Made by a program: the position numbers and the translations under genes. A stretch of DNA of 25,000 bases from Anaeromyces robustus (lineage: Eukaryota; Neocallimastigomycota; Neocallimastigomycetes; Neocallimastigales; Neocallimastigaceae), in contig MCFG01000030.1 in assembly GCA_002104895.1 (NCBI GenBank), positions 132,501 to 157,500 on the forward strand, read 5' to 3'. Numbering within the stretch: the stretch's first letter is position 1; every line of letters starts with the position of its first letter. Below are positions 12,695 through 22,800 of the stretch, piece after piece. The notes under the pieces are model-generated. The model was given only the letters and a program-made list of their open reading frames with translations, was not told where the DNA came from and ran no database searches.

Positions 12695-13935
12695 AATAAA
12701 AAAATTAATTTTTAATAAAAAAAAAAAAAAGATAAAAATATAATAATATAAAATTTATAAATAAAGAAAAGATATAAAAGTTAATATATTTATCATAGTA
12801 TTAATAATAAATCACAAAAAAAAATTTATTATATTAAAATAAAAAAAAATTATTATTAAAATATTAATAATAATAATTAATTAAAAAAAAAAAAATAAAT
12901 AAATATATAAATTAAATAAACTAAAAATTTAATATATCATTTAATAATAATAATCAAAAAAAAAAAATTTTTTTTTCAATATATATTATATATTAAATTT
13001 TTTTGATAATTTACTCAAAAGTTTTATTCTTATTATGACTAACTCTATCTAAAAGAGTTAAAGTTCTTCCTGGAACATTAGTAATTGGACGATTAAAAGC
13101 ATCACGAATACGTAAATACATTCTTCTTTGGTAGAAATTCTATTTTTATTATTATTATTATTATTATTTAAATTTTTTAAATTATTTTAACAAAATATAA
13201 TATAAAAAGATTTAATGATAAATATGATTTTTTTTTTTTTTTTTTTATTTTAAAAAAAATTTTAATATGGAAATTAATTCAAATTATCATATGATAAAAT
13301 AATTACTTCAAAATCAGAATTTAATGGAGCATATCCCTATATATAGATATATAAATTAAAATAATAAATAAATAAATATATAAATATATAAATAAATAAA
13401 AATTAATATTAGATTTTTTTAATTTATTTATTCATTTATTTATTTATTTATTCTATTTTTTTTTTTTTTTGTAATATTATTATATTATATTATATTATTT
13501 AAAGGCTTTATATATATATTTTTTAATAATTACATTTTGATGACGTAAGTAAGCATATTCACCAGATTTAAATATTTTTCCAAAGAAATCACGTATATGA
13601 CCTTTATTATTTTTAATAAAAAGATTTATATATTATATATATTAAGAAATGTTTTAAAATTATAATAATAAATTTAAACTTTTTTTTCCCTTTATTTCTT
13701 ATATATTATTTCCTTAATATATATAATTTGAAAATGTTTTTTTCAATAAACTTTTTTTTTTTTGTATTTTATAGAAAAAAAACTAATAAATAAAAAAAAA
13801 ATAATTTTTACCGAAGATAATTAAAATAAAATATGATAAATAAGTTGTGATAAGAACATGGAATGGTGCTTCTTCTGCTTTTAATTCATTTGTATTTTCT
13901 CTTGAATTACTTCTTTGTAATTTACCTTTTCCCAT
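10564..13935 (-). CDS. LCB2: Serine palmitoyltransferase catalytic subunit (LCB2/SPTLC2), 8 exons
   Basis: It condenses L-serine with palmitoyl-CoA to 3-ketodihydrosphingosine, the first step of sphingolipid synthesis, as a PLP enzyme in the ER membrane with an LCB1 partner. Exons in reading order: 13935-13812, 13601-13534, 13336-13307, 13139-13015, 12659-12389, 12162-11905, 11496-11335, 11031-10564. All seven introns are GT-AG and the sum is 1506 nt, 501 aa plus stop. Residues 26-42 form a membrane segment ([14 protein letters not shown]). Hallmarks are SYNYLGFA (exon 5), VEGLYSMEG (exon 6), DEAH at 298-301, the PLP lysine K333 in [13 protein letters not shown] (exon 7) and GYPATPI with [12 protein letters not shown] near the C-terminus (exon 8). 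K333 argues for LCB2 over the lysine-less LCB1. It is about 60 aa shorter than the yeast and human proteins, mostly at the N-terminus. The start is the ATG opening exon 1, [10 protein letters not shown]. Exon borders are inferred by homology and splice words, not from cDNA. Confidence 0.95.
11032..11334 (-). other. LCB2 intron 7
   Basis: A 303-bp phase-0 GT-AG intron. The donor is GTATAA and the acceptor TTTATAG. It contains a short AAAT array and ATATAG repeats, nothing coding. Confidence 0.8.
11497..11904 (-). other. LCB2 intron 6 with microsatellite and internal repeats
   Basis: This is the longest LCB2 intron (408 bp). On the coding strand its 3' end is a (TTA)n run of about 20 units (11499-11560) that forms the splice acceptor itself. 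It also carries a 29-bp direct repeat with one mismatch (11658 and 11701) and a 19-bp perfect inverted repeat (11731-11749 with 11762-11780). Nothing coding was seen. Confidence 0.75.
12660..13014 (-). other. LCB2 intron 4
   Basis: A 355-bp GT-AG intron with a split GAA codon: GA at the end of exon 4 and A at the start of exon 5. The acceptor side is a T run of about 27 on the coding strand. No internal feature is supported beyond A/T tracts. Confidence 0.8.
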
Positions 13936-16754
13936 TTTATTTATTATTATTATTATTTTTTTTTTTTGAGTTTGTTGAAATAAAAATTATTTTTTATTAC
14001 TGTAAACTATTTTATATTAAAAAAATTTATAATATTTTAAACTTGAATAAATTAAAATTCTATATTTTTATGATTATTTATATAATACGCGATAATTTTA
14101 TTTCTCTTTTTTTTTTATAAACTTTTTAATTATTATTATTATTATTATTATTAATTAATTAATTTTTTTTTGAATGATGTCCAATCAATTGACTTTTACA
14201 TAATATTGAATATTTCAATTTGTTTATTTATTTATTTAGAAAATAAGAATTATTAATTGATTCTTTATATATATAGTTTCTTCCTGTATTATTGGTCCAA
14301 TGAAAAGGAAAGTTTTTATTGATTAGTAACTTGAAAAAAAAAAAATGCTTATTTTTCTAATTCAATTCAATTTTTTTTTTTTAAATAAATAAATTAATAT
14401 CTATAAAAATATTATATAAAAATGAAGAAAAAAAAGACTTTTAACAATAATAATAATTTAAAAATAAAAAAAAGATTTAAGAATAATTTGGTATAATTTT
14501 AAAATATGTAAAAAAAAAAGATTTTATAATTAAAGAAAAAAAAATATTTTAATATATATAAAAAGATAAAAAAAAATTAGTATATATATACATATTTAAA
14601 ATAATAATATTAATATAACAATATTAAATAATATAATATTTAAATATATATTAAAAAAAATTAATATAAAATATCATAATAAAAAAAATATTTAAAAATA
14701 AATAATATAATATATTGAAATATTTTATAATATATGTAAATAATAATATTATTAATATATCATTATTATATTTGTATAATATTTAAAAATATTAAATATT
14801 ATTTTTTATGTATTTTTTAATAAATATTAATATTCATATTAATATTAAAATATATATATTATTATTAATTATTAGATTATTTATTATTCATATTAAATAT
14901 TATGGATTATGGATTGATATTATTGTAATTTTTTCTTCTATTTCTTAATGATATCATCTTTTTTCTTTTTTTTTAAATTGAATTTATGTAATATATATTT
15001 AAAAGTGAAATATTGAAATATATAATTATTGAATAGTAATAAATAAATAAAAAATAAAACTTGATAAATATATATTTATGAAGATTGATATTTTTTTTAT
15101 ATGCTTGTTCTTTTAATATATAAATCTTTATCATTTAATTTCATTAATTATAAATATATGAAATAATATTTTTTTTTATTTTTCTTTCAATTACAAGGTT
15201 TGAATTTAAATTCCTTTCTTTTTTAAATTTTGAATATGAAAGTATATTATTATTGTATAAATAATTTATATTGTTTTACACTTTTATTCTTTTTTCTTAA
15301 TAATATTAAAAGCTTGATATTATTGTTACAGCATTTGAAATAAATATTTTTTTGATTGCATAAAAAAAATAACACGTTTCATATATATATAAATATACCT
15401 TTTTTTATACATTAAATATAATATATAAAAATTAAAAAAAATGTCTTCCTTCTTCAATTTAATTTTTATCTATTTCTTTTTCTAGATTTTTATTATTATT
15501 ATTATTATATTATAATAATCTTTTTAGATTTATTTTATTTTTTATAGAATAAAATAAAATAAATACAAAATCTTTTTTTATTTTTCTTTAATTATTTTTT
15601 AGTGAAGAAAAAAAAAAAAAAAAGAAGAAAATATGATAGTAAAAATAATTTTTTATTTTTTTAATTATTATTTTTTATTATTATTTTTATTTATGTAAAA
15701 TTTACACATATTCTTTATATTATTTATTCATTTATTTTTATTATTTATTTATTTATTATTTATTAAATTATTCATTTATTTATTTATTTTTTAATCAATA
15801 TAATTAATAATTAAATTAATGATTTTTTCTTAATAATAATAAAATAATAAAAAATTTATTATTATTTATAATTTTATTTATTTTATATTATTTATTTATT
15901 CATTTCTATTATATTATTTATCTATTTATTTATTTAATTATTCATTTATTTAAAATCTGTTTAATGATTCATTCATACTTAATAAAAATCAATTGTAATA
16001 TATTGAAATATAATATTTATATATTAGTATTTATATCAGAATAATTATACATAAATATTAAAAATTATATATTATAATATATTTTTAATTATTAATTTCT
16101 GTATTTAAAAAATGTTTAATAATAAGATTGCCCAAAAACAAAGATTTCCAATATATTACATTATATTATAATATATATAATATATAATTAATTGCTAATA
16201 ATAATAAAAAAAAAAAAAAGATTGGAATAATTAATTATTAATAAATAATAATAAATAATAATATTAATATAATAAATAAATAATAATAATATTAAAAATA
16301 TTAATAAAAAAAAACAAAAAAAGATTGGAATAATTTTCCAAAGATTTCATTTAAAATTGTTTAAAAAAAAAAAAAAATAAAATAAAAAAAAAATAAATTA
16401 ATAAATAAATAAATTAATAAATAAATAAATAAATATTAAGATATATTAAATAATGTATTGTAATATATGATAATAATGTATTAGAATGTATTGTTTTTTA
16501 ATATTAAAAAATATATATATATATTATTATATACTTTAAAAAAAAAAAAATCATCCCATTTTTTATTACTTATTAAATAATTATAAATAATAAATTTTAT
16601 TTTTTATTATTGATAAATTCTTTAGAAAGAATAAAAAAGTAATATTTAGGAATTAAGCTTTTTTTTTATTATTTTTATTTTTTATTTTTTATTCTTAGAA
16701 TATAATTAATGTATTAAAATACATTTTTGTACATTTTTTGTACTTTTTATTCTG
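13936..16754. other. AT-rich spacer upstream of LCB2
   Basis: Apart from the CCAAT-type words, no gene or RNA is supported. The stretch holds AATATT-rich DNA, TTTA arrays around 15700-15960 and an AGATTGGAATAATT word repeated at about 16219 and 16322. A + strand open frame at 13863-14120 is antisense to LCB2 exon 1 and continues into T-rich DNA. Confidence 0.65.
14181..14301 (-). promoter_or_regulatory. CCAAT-type elements upstream of LCB2
   Basis: CCAATCA lies at 14181-14187, and an exact dyad ATTGG-T-CCAAT lies at 14291-14301, about 250 and 360 bp upstream of the LCB2 ATG. These words are GC-containing islands in an almost pure AT spacer. CCAAT boxes are bound by the conserved NF-Y/HAP complex in fungi. 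That they act on LCB2 is an inference from position. Confidence 0.35.
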
Positions 16755-17310
16755 AGTGTTGCATTTCGGCAATGTACATGAAATTTTTTGCATTGAATGG
16801 TCCTTTACGCCACATTTTATATTGTAAATTTATATAAATATTTTTAACGCCACATTTATATAAAAATTTTTTAAGAGAGTTTATATACTACTAGTACTTG
16901 TATATTAAAGCATTTCTTATTTATTTCATAATTTAAAGAATTATAAATATAAATTTTAAATTTCACTTAATATTTTATTTATTTCATAATTTAAAGAATT
17001 TATAAATTTTAAATTTCACTTAATATTTTATTTATTTCATAATTTAAATAATTATAGATAAATTTTAAATTTCACTTAATATTTTATTTATTTCATAAGT
17101 TAAATAAAAAAAAAAAAAAAAGAAATATTAATAAAAAGAAGATGTCACTAATAAATTGGTTTCATAAATCAATAATAAATAAAATATTGATTTTAATAAT
17201 ATAATAAATTTTTTATTAATTTAATTTATAAGCCACAATATAATACATTTAAATAATACGTTATTTTAATGCGCGATACATTTACAAAATACATTGCCGA
17301 AATGCACACT
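16755..17310. mobile_element. MITE-like non-autonomous DNA transposon (556 bp)
   Basis: Terminal inverted repeats of 21-22 bp bound the element: the left (16755-16776) contains GCATTTCGGCAATGTA and the right (17290-17310) is its exact reverse complement over that core, with a single extra T in the left copy. The GC-containing ends stand out sharply from the flanks. The interior has no ORF but holds a minisatellite and several CGCCACA/GCCACA words near the ends. I could not find a clear target-site duplication, so the superfamily is open and the outer borders are uncertain by a few bases. Confidence 0.65.
16919..17105. repeat. 53-58 bp minisatellite, about 3.3 copies, inside the MITE
   Basis: Units begin with ATTTATTTCATAATTTAAA at 16919, 16977, 17030 and (partial) 17086. 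Each continues through a TTTTAAATTTCACTTAATA word. Units differ by small indels around a central ATAAAT. Confidence 0.85.
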
Positions 17311-17621
17311 TCCCTAAAAATTGTAATGATTAATATTAATATTATTATGTCATAATTAAATAACATTAAAATTATAATTATACTTAATTAGCTTATTACA
17401 ATATCAATTACGACTTATTTATAATGTAATCGTATAAAACTGTTTATTATTATTACTTATTACATAAATTACATAAATAATTTCACTTATTTTATTATTT
17501 TATTATTATTTCACTATTTATTATTTTAATTAATTTTTTTTTCATTATTATTTTAACTTTGATACAAAAAATGGGTTAAACAATGAAACAAAGTAAAAAA
17601 AAATTTTTTTTTTTGCTATTA

Positions 17622-17696
<75 letters not shown>

Positions 17697-18025
17697 CTAA
17701 ATAAATAAATAAATACTAATTAAATAAATAAATACTAATTAAATAAATAAATAAATAAATAAATAATAAATAATAAATAAATAATAAATAAATAAATAAT
17801 AAATAAATAAATAAATAATAAATAAATAAATAATAAATAAATAAATAATAAATGGATAAATAAATTTATCTCTTTTCTATTTTTGTATTTATATTTATAT
17901 AATATTATATAATATCAAATAATACCAATAAATATTAGAATTATTTATTGTGCTTATAAAAAGAGTTAATTATTATAAATAATAATGAATTAATAACAAA
18001 AAGCTTATTTAATAACAATAATAAT

Positions 18026-18057
<32 letters not shown>

Positions 18058-18058
18058 A
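17311..18058. other. Spacer between the MITE and the LTR retrotransposon
   Basis: No gene is seen. It is dominated by a compound AAAT/AATAAATA array and ends in AAT repeats into which the retrotransposon inserted. Confidence 0.7.
17621..17867. repeat. Compound (AAAT)n / (AATAAAT)n microsatellite
   Basis: It starts as a perfect AAAT array, then is interrupted by CTAAATA and ATACTAATTAAAT words, and becomes mixed 3- and 4-bp units towards the right end. Confidence 0.85.
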
Positions 18059-18062
18059 TCTT
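18059..18062. repeat. Target-site duplication, left copy (TCTT)
   Basis: TCTT sits immediately before the TG that begins the 5' LTR and matches 24520-24523 exactly. Confidence 0.8.
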
Positions 18063-18564
18063 TGAAGTAAAATAAACATAAATTTAAAATTATTAGTAAA
18101 TAATGCGCCACAATAAATTATTATATAATGTAAATTATATAATAATTTAATACGTATTAAATTTTATTACAATACATAAATTTATTAAGAAATTAATTAA
18201 TAATATAAGAACATAAAATCTATAAAATTATTTTATTATATACATAAATTAATGTATTATTTACATTAATTATAGTTTTATAACATTAGGTAAAATATAG
18301 AAAATAGTGATTAATTATTTATATTAGTTATAATTATAAACTCCTTATTTTTCTCCTTAAAAATAAGGTAAAGAAATAATTATACAAATATTAAATAATT
18401 ATAATTTTAAAAGTATAAAAAGAATTAAAAATATCTAATATAAAATGTAGACAAAAATTAAGTTCAAAAATATAATAAATAATTAATAAATATAATAAAT
18501 TTTATTAAAACAAAATTCTTTCCTTATTTAAAAATTTTCTGAACCTTGAAAGTGTCATACCTCA
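18063..18564 (+). repeat. 5' LTR (502 bp)
   Basis: Starts TGAAGTAAAA and ends CATACCTCA. It should supply promoter, transcription start and polyadenylation for the element. It holds three perfect inverted repeats: 15-bp arms at 18114-18128/18135-18149, 10-bp arms at 18247-18256/18262-18271, and CCTTATTTTT at 18343-18352 against AAAAATAAGG at 18359-18368. TATA-like words are everywhere, so I do not choose one. Confidence 0.95.
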
Positions 18565-18566
18565 TT

Positions 18567-18581
18567 TGGTGGAGATATCGG
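18567..18581 (+). other. Primer binding site (PBS)
   Basis: TGGTGGAGATATCGG begins 2 nt after the LTR. TGG complements the CCA end of a tRNA; the next bases would pair with a discriminator A and an acceptor strand TATCTCC. I cannot name the tRNA. The complement was not seen at the LTR start, so Tf1-type self-priming is not suggested. Confidence 0.6.
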
Positions 18582-18803
18582 TTTAAGGGAGGAAAGCATA
18601 TAATTTTGTTATTTATATATTTCATACATAATTAAATTTTATTATTGATTATTATTAAATCATTGTTTTATTGAAACAATAATTAAAGGAAGAAGTGTGG
18701 TAGAAGAAGAAGTTAACCTTTAATTAATATAATAATAAAATAAGTTATTTAATAATATCATTTTTCAATTTAATTAATTTTAATTAAATAGTTCGATTTA
18801 TAA

Positions 18804-18806
<3 letters not shown>

Positions 18807-18838
<32 letters not shown>
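18807..18838 (+). repeat. A32 tract in the gag leader
   Basis: Thirty-two consecutive A end 13 nt before the gag ATG, followed by TATAATAATAATT. It lies in the transcribed leader, so the genomic RNA carries an internal poly(A) stretch just before the start codon. Confidence 0.85.
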
Positions 18839-18845
<7 letters not shown>

Positions 18846-18851
18846 ATAATT

Positions 18852-19841
18852 ATGCAATCTGAAAACATTAATACAGAAAACTCATCTAACAGTGATGGAA
18901 TTCTCCCAACTCCATCCACCCCATTTACTCCAATTTCCCCAAGCCTAGAAAATTCTTTCTCTCTTTTTGCCTCGTCCTTAGAACATTCCATTGCCTCTTT
19001 GGTAAATACTATTAACAGAAATAATAATAGTATTGATTTGGACTCCTTACCAAAAATTGATCCAAGGAGACCAAATGTATGTGGCTGGTACTCAAAATTT
19101 GTTTCTTGGTTAGAGTACCACAACATTACTGATAAGGAACTCATTTTTAAGCTATGTAAGATGGCCACTCCTGATGACCATGCTGAAGATTTAGATGAGT
19201 TACTACTATATGACGATAATAATAGAATCATATACCCTCAATTATTTACTATAAAGAAGAAATTACTAAGTGTAGTTGAGGGTGAAAAGGACCCATACCG
19301 CATATTGGAGAAAATTAAAACACTCTCTATCAGTAGCAAACAAAGTATTGTTGATTTTAATAGAGAGTATAAGAAACTTTACAGAAAGTTAGATAAGAAA
19401 TTCAAGCCAGCTATTACAGTTTTCGATTACGTTAATTCTATTAAATCAAGATCTGAGGCTTGTAAGGGTATTCACGTGAACAAATGTACAGATTTAAATG
19501 AGGCGTATGAATTGGCTGAGCGATATGAAGAAGCTCATCTTAAGTATTCATACCACAAACCAACCACCTCCACTTCCCACTACTTCCATCAAAACAAAAT
19601 TCAACTTAATAGAAGTAACACACCGAACGATAACATGAACAGAAAAGTCATCAAGGAAAGTCACGTGAAAGAAATGGAAGACTTAACCCAGGGCGTAAAA
19701 GAAATGAGGATTAAAACTTGCTACTTCTGCAATGAAGAAGGACATGTTAAGTATGCATGTCCTGCCTATAATAAAATGAAGTATAATGAGTTTAAAAGGA
19801 ACGAATTAGAAGAAGAAGAAACTCCTTTAAACTCAGAATAG
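18852..19841 (+). CDS. gag: Gag of the Ty3/gypsy element
   Basis: 329 aa. It forms the particle and packages element RNA. The first 50 residues are rich in S, T, P and N. A globular, mostly helical stretch from about 60 to 235 (W-Y-S-K-F-V-S-W-L near 80, then K-T-L-S-I-S-S-K-Q, then A-Y-E-L-A-E-R-Y-E-E-A) resembles the capsid-type region of retrotransposon Gag proteins. A CCHC zinc knuckle CX2CX4HX4C uses C290, C293, H298 and C303 for nucleic-acid binding. The C-terminal tail is acidic (EEEE) and ends at TAG 19839-19841. The ATG has A at -3. Pol is in the -1 frame and overlaps the gag end: the frame without stops begins at 19796, so frameshifting in the overlap is needed to make Gag-Pol. Confidence 0.92.
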   Translation: MQSENINTENSSNSDGILPTPSTPFTPISPSLENSFSLFASSLEHSIASLVNTINRNNNSIDLDSLPKIDPRRPNVCGWYSKFVSWLEYHNITDKELIFKLCKMATPDDHAEDLDELLLYDDNNRIIYPQLFTIKKKLLSVVEGEKDPYRILEKIKTLSISSKQSIVDFNREYKKLYRKLDKKFKPAITVFDYVNSIKSRSEACKGIHVNKCTDLNEAYELAERYEEAHLKYSYHKPTTSTSHYFHQNKIQLNRSNTPNDNMNRKVIKESHVKEMEDLTQGVKEMRIKTCYFCNEEGHVKYACPAYNKMKYNEFKRNELEEEETPLNSE

Positions 19842-19873
19842 GGAGTAAACACTCTCCCGTAAATCAAAGTGTT
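19826..19873 (+). promoter_or_regulatory. Candidate -1 programmed ribosomal frameshift signal (slippery site and H-type pseudoknot)
   Basis: The heptamer TTTAAAC (19826-19832) is in the required phase T-TTA-AAC relative to gag, so slipping back one base enters the pol frame. After an 8-nt spacer (19833-19840) GGGAG (19841-19845) pairs with CTCCC (19854-19858), stem 1. Loop 1 is TA. The hairpin loop AACACT (19848-19853) pairs with AGTGTT (19868-19873), stem 2 of 6 bp. The two stems abut with no intervening base. The last loop GTAAATCAA (19859-19867) is A-rich. The gag UAG overlaps the first base of stem 1. Phase, spacing and loop sizes all match known H-type -1 signals. The fold was worked out by hand. 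Confidence 0.85.
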
Positions 19874-22800
19874 AATAAAAATGCCCTTGTCTACGCTTTG
19901 AAAAGGAAGAATAATAATTTTAGAAACAACCGACCAAACAAATATAAAAACAATGAGAAGACAAAACAACCCATTACTATCCCGGATTCTGATGATGAAT
20001 CAGATACCATGGATTTGGAGACAAGGAGGAAAATTTTGATACCAAAGCGTAGATTAACAAAGAATAATAATAATACAAAACTTAATGACAATAATCCTAG
20101 TAATCATGAAACAAACGAAAATGAAACTAATCCAATTGATAGTAAAGAAAATAATCAATTAGATAACAATAAAAAAATAAATTCGGACGAAGAATTTAAG
20201 GAAGATCACATGACCAATCAAGAAATTCTTGATAATAAAAATTCTGGTCACATGACTACCGACATTAATAAAGATGATAATAAAAATTTAAATAATAATA
20301 ACTTTAGTAGTAATATTATTGATAGTAAGAACAATAGTAGTAATGAACTAAATAAAAACATTAACAATAAGAAGGAGGATAAATTAAAAATTAAACCTCC
20401 TAGACATATTAAATTGATTAAGGACAAAGAAGATTATAATATTACTAAGGATCTTTTAAACACTCCTAGTAATATTACCTTTGCCCAATTATTAGACTGT
20501 AGTCCAAGGATTAGGGCTGAATTAATTAAAAATTTAAAATTAGAAAAGTCCGATAAGAAAGACATTATAGGAGCCATAAGAGAATTAGAAATTAACTCTC
20601 TTATAGTTAATGATCCTGACCATTCCTATATTAGTAAAAGAAGGGAGGTCAGTGAGGATGAATTAGCCATTGTTACGGCTAAAATTGAAAACAATTCTGC
20701 CAGACTTTTGGTTGACTCTGGCAGTAATGTAAACATTATCTCAAGGGAATTTTTGGAATCTCTCCCAACAAAATTTCCATTATTAGGAGTAAGTCACATA
20801 CGTCTACTCCAAGCGGTTAGTAACTGCGATCCAATGGAAATTGAGATTGTTAAAATTCCAATTGAAATAGGCTCCTTAAAATTTGAAGCTCCATTCAGGG
20901 TTGTGGATAATCAAGATTCTTATTATGATTTAATTTTAGGTTATTATACACAATTTTTACAAAAGATTTGTATAATAGCTCCTTTAAATTCAATTTATTG
21001 GTTAAATCATAATATGGAACTTGAATTTTTATGTGACATTTTGAATGGATATGAAATGGAAAACGAGGAGAAAGTCTCCTGTTTCATTAAGAAAATAGAA
21101 GACAATAATAGTAATAATAATAATAATGAAATAAAAATTAATGAAAAGTTTCCATTAAATTATGAAAAAGAACCATACATTAATGCCAAAGAATATATTA
21201 ATAGTGATAAATTTTTGGATCACGTGAATCCACAATATATAGACGAAATCGTAATTTTATTAAATAATCACATAGAAGTTGTGGCTACTTCATCGGATGA
21301 TCTCGTACCTTCTACATTAACTCCGCACAAAATTAAATTAAAGAAAGGGGTAAAACCTATAAAATTACATTGTTATAGGTTAAATAAATTAAAATCGGAT
21401 ATTTTAAAAGAAGAGTTAATCAAATTAATCAACAAGGGATTAATAGAACCTTCCACTTCTGAATGGTCTTTTCCTGTGGTTCTAGTCTTAAAATCCAATG
21501 GAAAGTGGCGTTTATGTATCGACTATCGAAAATTAAATGATGCCACAATTCCTGATGTTTACTCTCTTCCTTATATCGATGAAATATTTGCTTCTTTACA
21601 TGGCGCCACTATATTCTCTACGTTAGACCTGTTTTCTGGGTACCATCAAATTTTGATGGACGAAGATAGTGTAGAGCTTACTAGTTTCACAACGAAATTT
21701 GGTAATTTCGTATACAAGGTCATGCCTTTTGGCCTTACGAATGCACCAGCCACATTTCAACGTGAAATGAATAAAATATTATTCGATCTTATTGGAGTCT
21801 GTGTTTTTGTGTTCTTAGATGACATTTTAGTATATTCAAGAAATAAAGAAGAACACCTAGAACATCTCAATATGGTCTTAAAAATTTTCGGAAAGTTTAA
21901 TTTAAAAATTAATATTGAAAAATGTCACTTTATGATGAATGAAGTGCAAATTTTAGGCCATGTTATTAGTAAAAATGGCCTCTCAACTATTCAAAAGAAA
22001 GTGGAAGCTATCAATAATTGGGATAGGCCCACTACAAAAACAGAACTTCGTTCCTTCCTTGGCGCTGTCGGTTACTATAGGAATTTTATTAAAGAATTTT
22101 CTCGGTTAGCTGCGCCACTCAACAAACTATTAAAGAAAGATGCTAAATTTAACTGGTTCGACGAACAACAAAATGCCTTTGACCAGTTAAAAAGTTGTTT
22201 AATTAATGCACCAATTCTCCGTTTCCCTGATTTTACCAAACCCTTCATCATTCGTACTGATGCATCCGGTGAAGGTATAGGTGGCGTTCTACTACAAATT
22301 GATCCGGCTGACAATAAAGAACACCCGGTTCATTATGTGAGTAGAACTCTTTCAGCGGCCGAAAGAAGATACTGTATAACTGACCTTGAAGGAGTAGCTG
22401 TACACTATTGTGTAAAGCAATTTAAACCATATATTGAGGGAAACCAAGAGAAAACAGTGGTTTATACGGATCATAAACCACTAGTCGGATTATTTGGAAA
22501 TAAAGAACCCAATAACGGTAGGCACGCTCGCTGGTGTATTGATTTAAGTATGCTAGGTGTACGTGTGGCCTATGAAAAGGGAAAGAAGAATCACCTTGCA
22601 GATTCACTTTCCAGAATTAAAAGTAAAAATGTAGAAGACTCAACAAATAATGACAATTACGTAGATAAAAATGTGGCTAAAGAAACTTTATGTAATGCCT
22701 TGATAGCAGAAAATGTAGAAGATAATGTAAATGAAATTAATGTAGCTGAAAATAATGTAAAAGAAACTAATGTAGAAGAGAATAACGTAGAAGATATTAA

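Noticed and set aside
10564-13935. Alternative identity as 5-aminolevulinate synthase, 2-amino-3-ketobutyrate CoA ligase or LCB1
   Set aside because: All share the fold, but the N-terminal membrane segment, [10 protein letters not shown] region and GYPATPI motif fit LCB2, and the PLP lysine excludes LCB1.
13863-14120. + strand 85-aa frame near the LCB2 start
   Set aside because: It is antisense to LCB2 exon 1 and then runs into T-rich spacer; composition artefact.
16919-17105. CRISPR-like array
   Set aside because: The units are contiguous tandem repeats without unique spacers, in a eukaryotic setting; it is a minisatellite.
17220-17300. Relationship between the MITE right end and the LTR through shared GCCACAAT and TAATGCGC words
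   Set aside because: The shared words are short, in different order, and not part of a longer alignment.
18063-18581. Tf1-type self-primed reverse transcription
   Set aside because: I looked for the PBS complement near the LTR start and did not see it, so a tRNA primer is the simpler reading.
18770-19231. Minus-strand open frame opposite gag
   Set aside because: It is antisense to gag, and its C-terminal part is poly-phenylalanine from the A32 tract. Codon use and the zinc-knuckle protein on the + strand explain the region.
19898-19900. Start codon for Pol at TTG
   Set aside because: The frame is open upstream to 19796 and overlaps gag. TTG is not a normal eukaryotic start, and the frameshift signal gives a better explanation of Pol expression.
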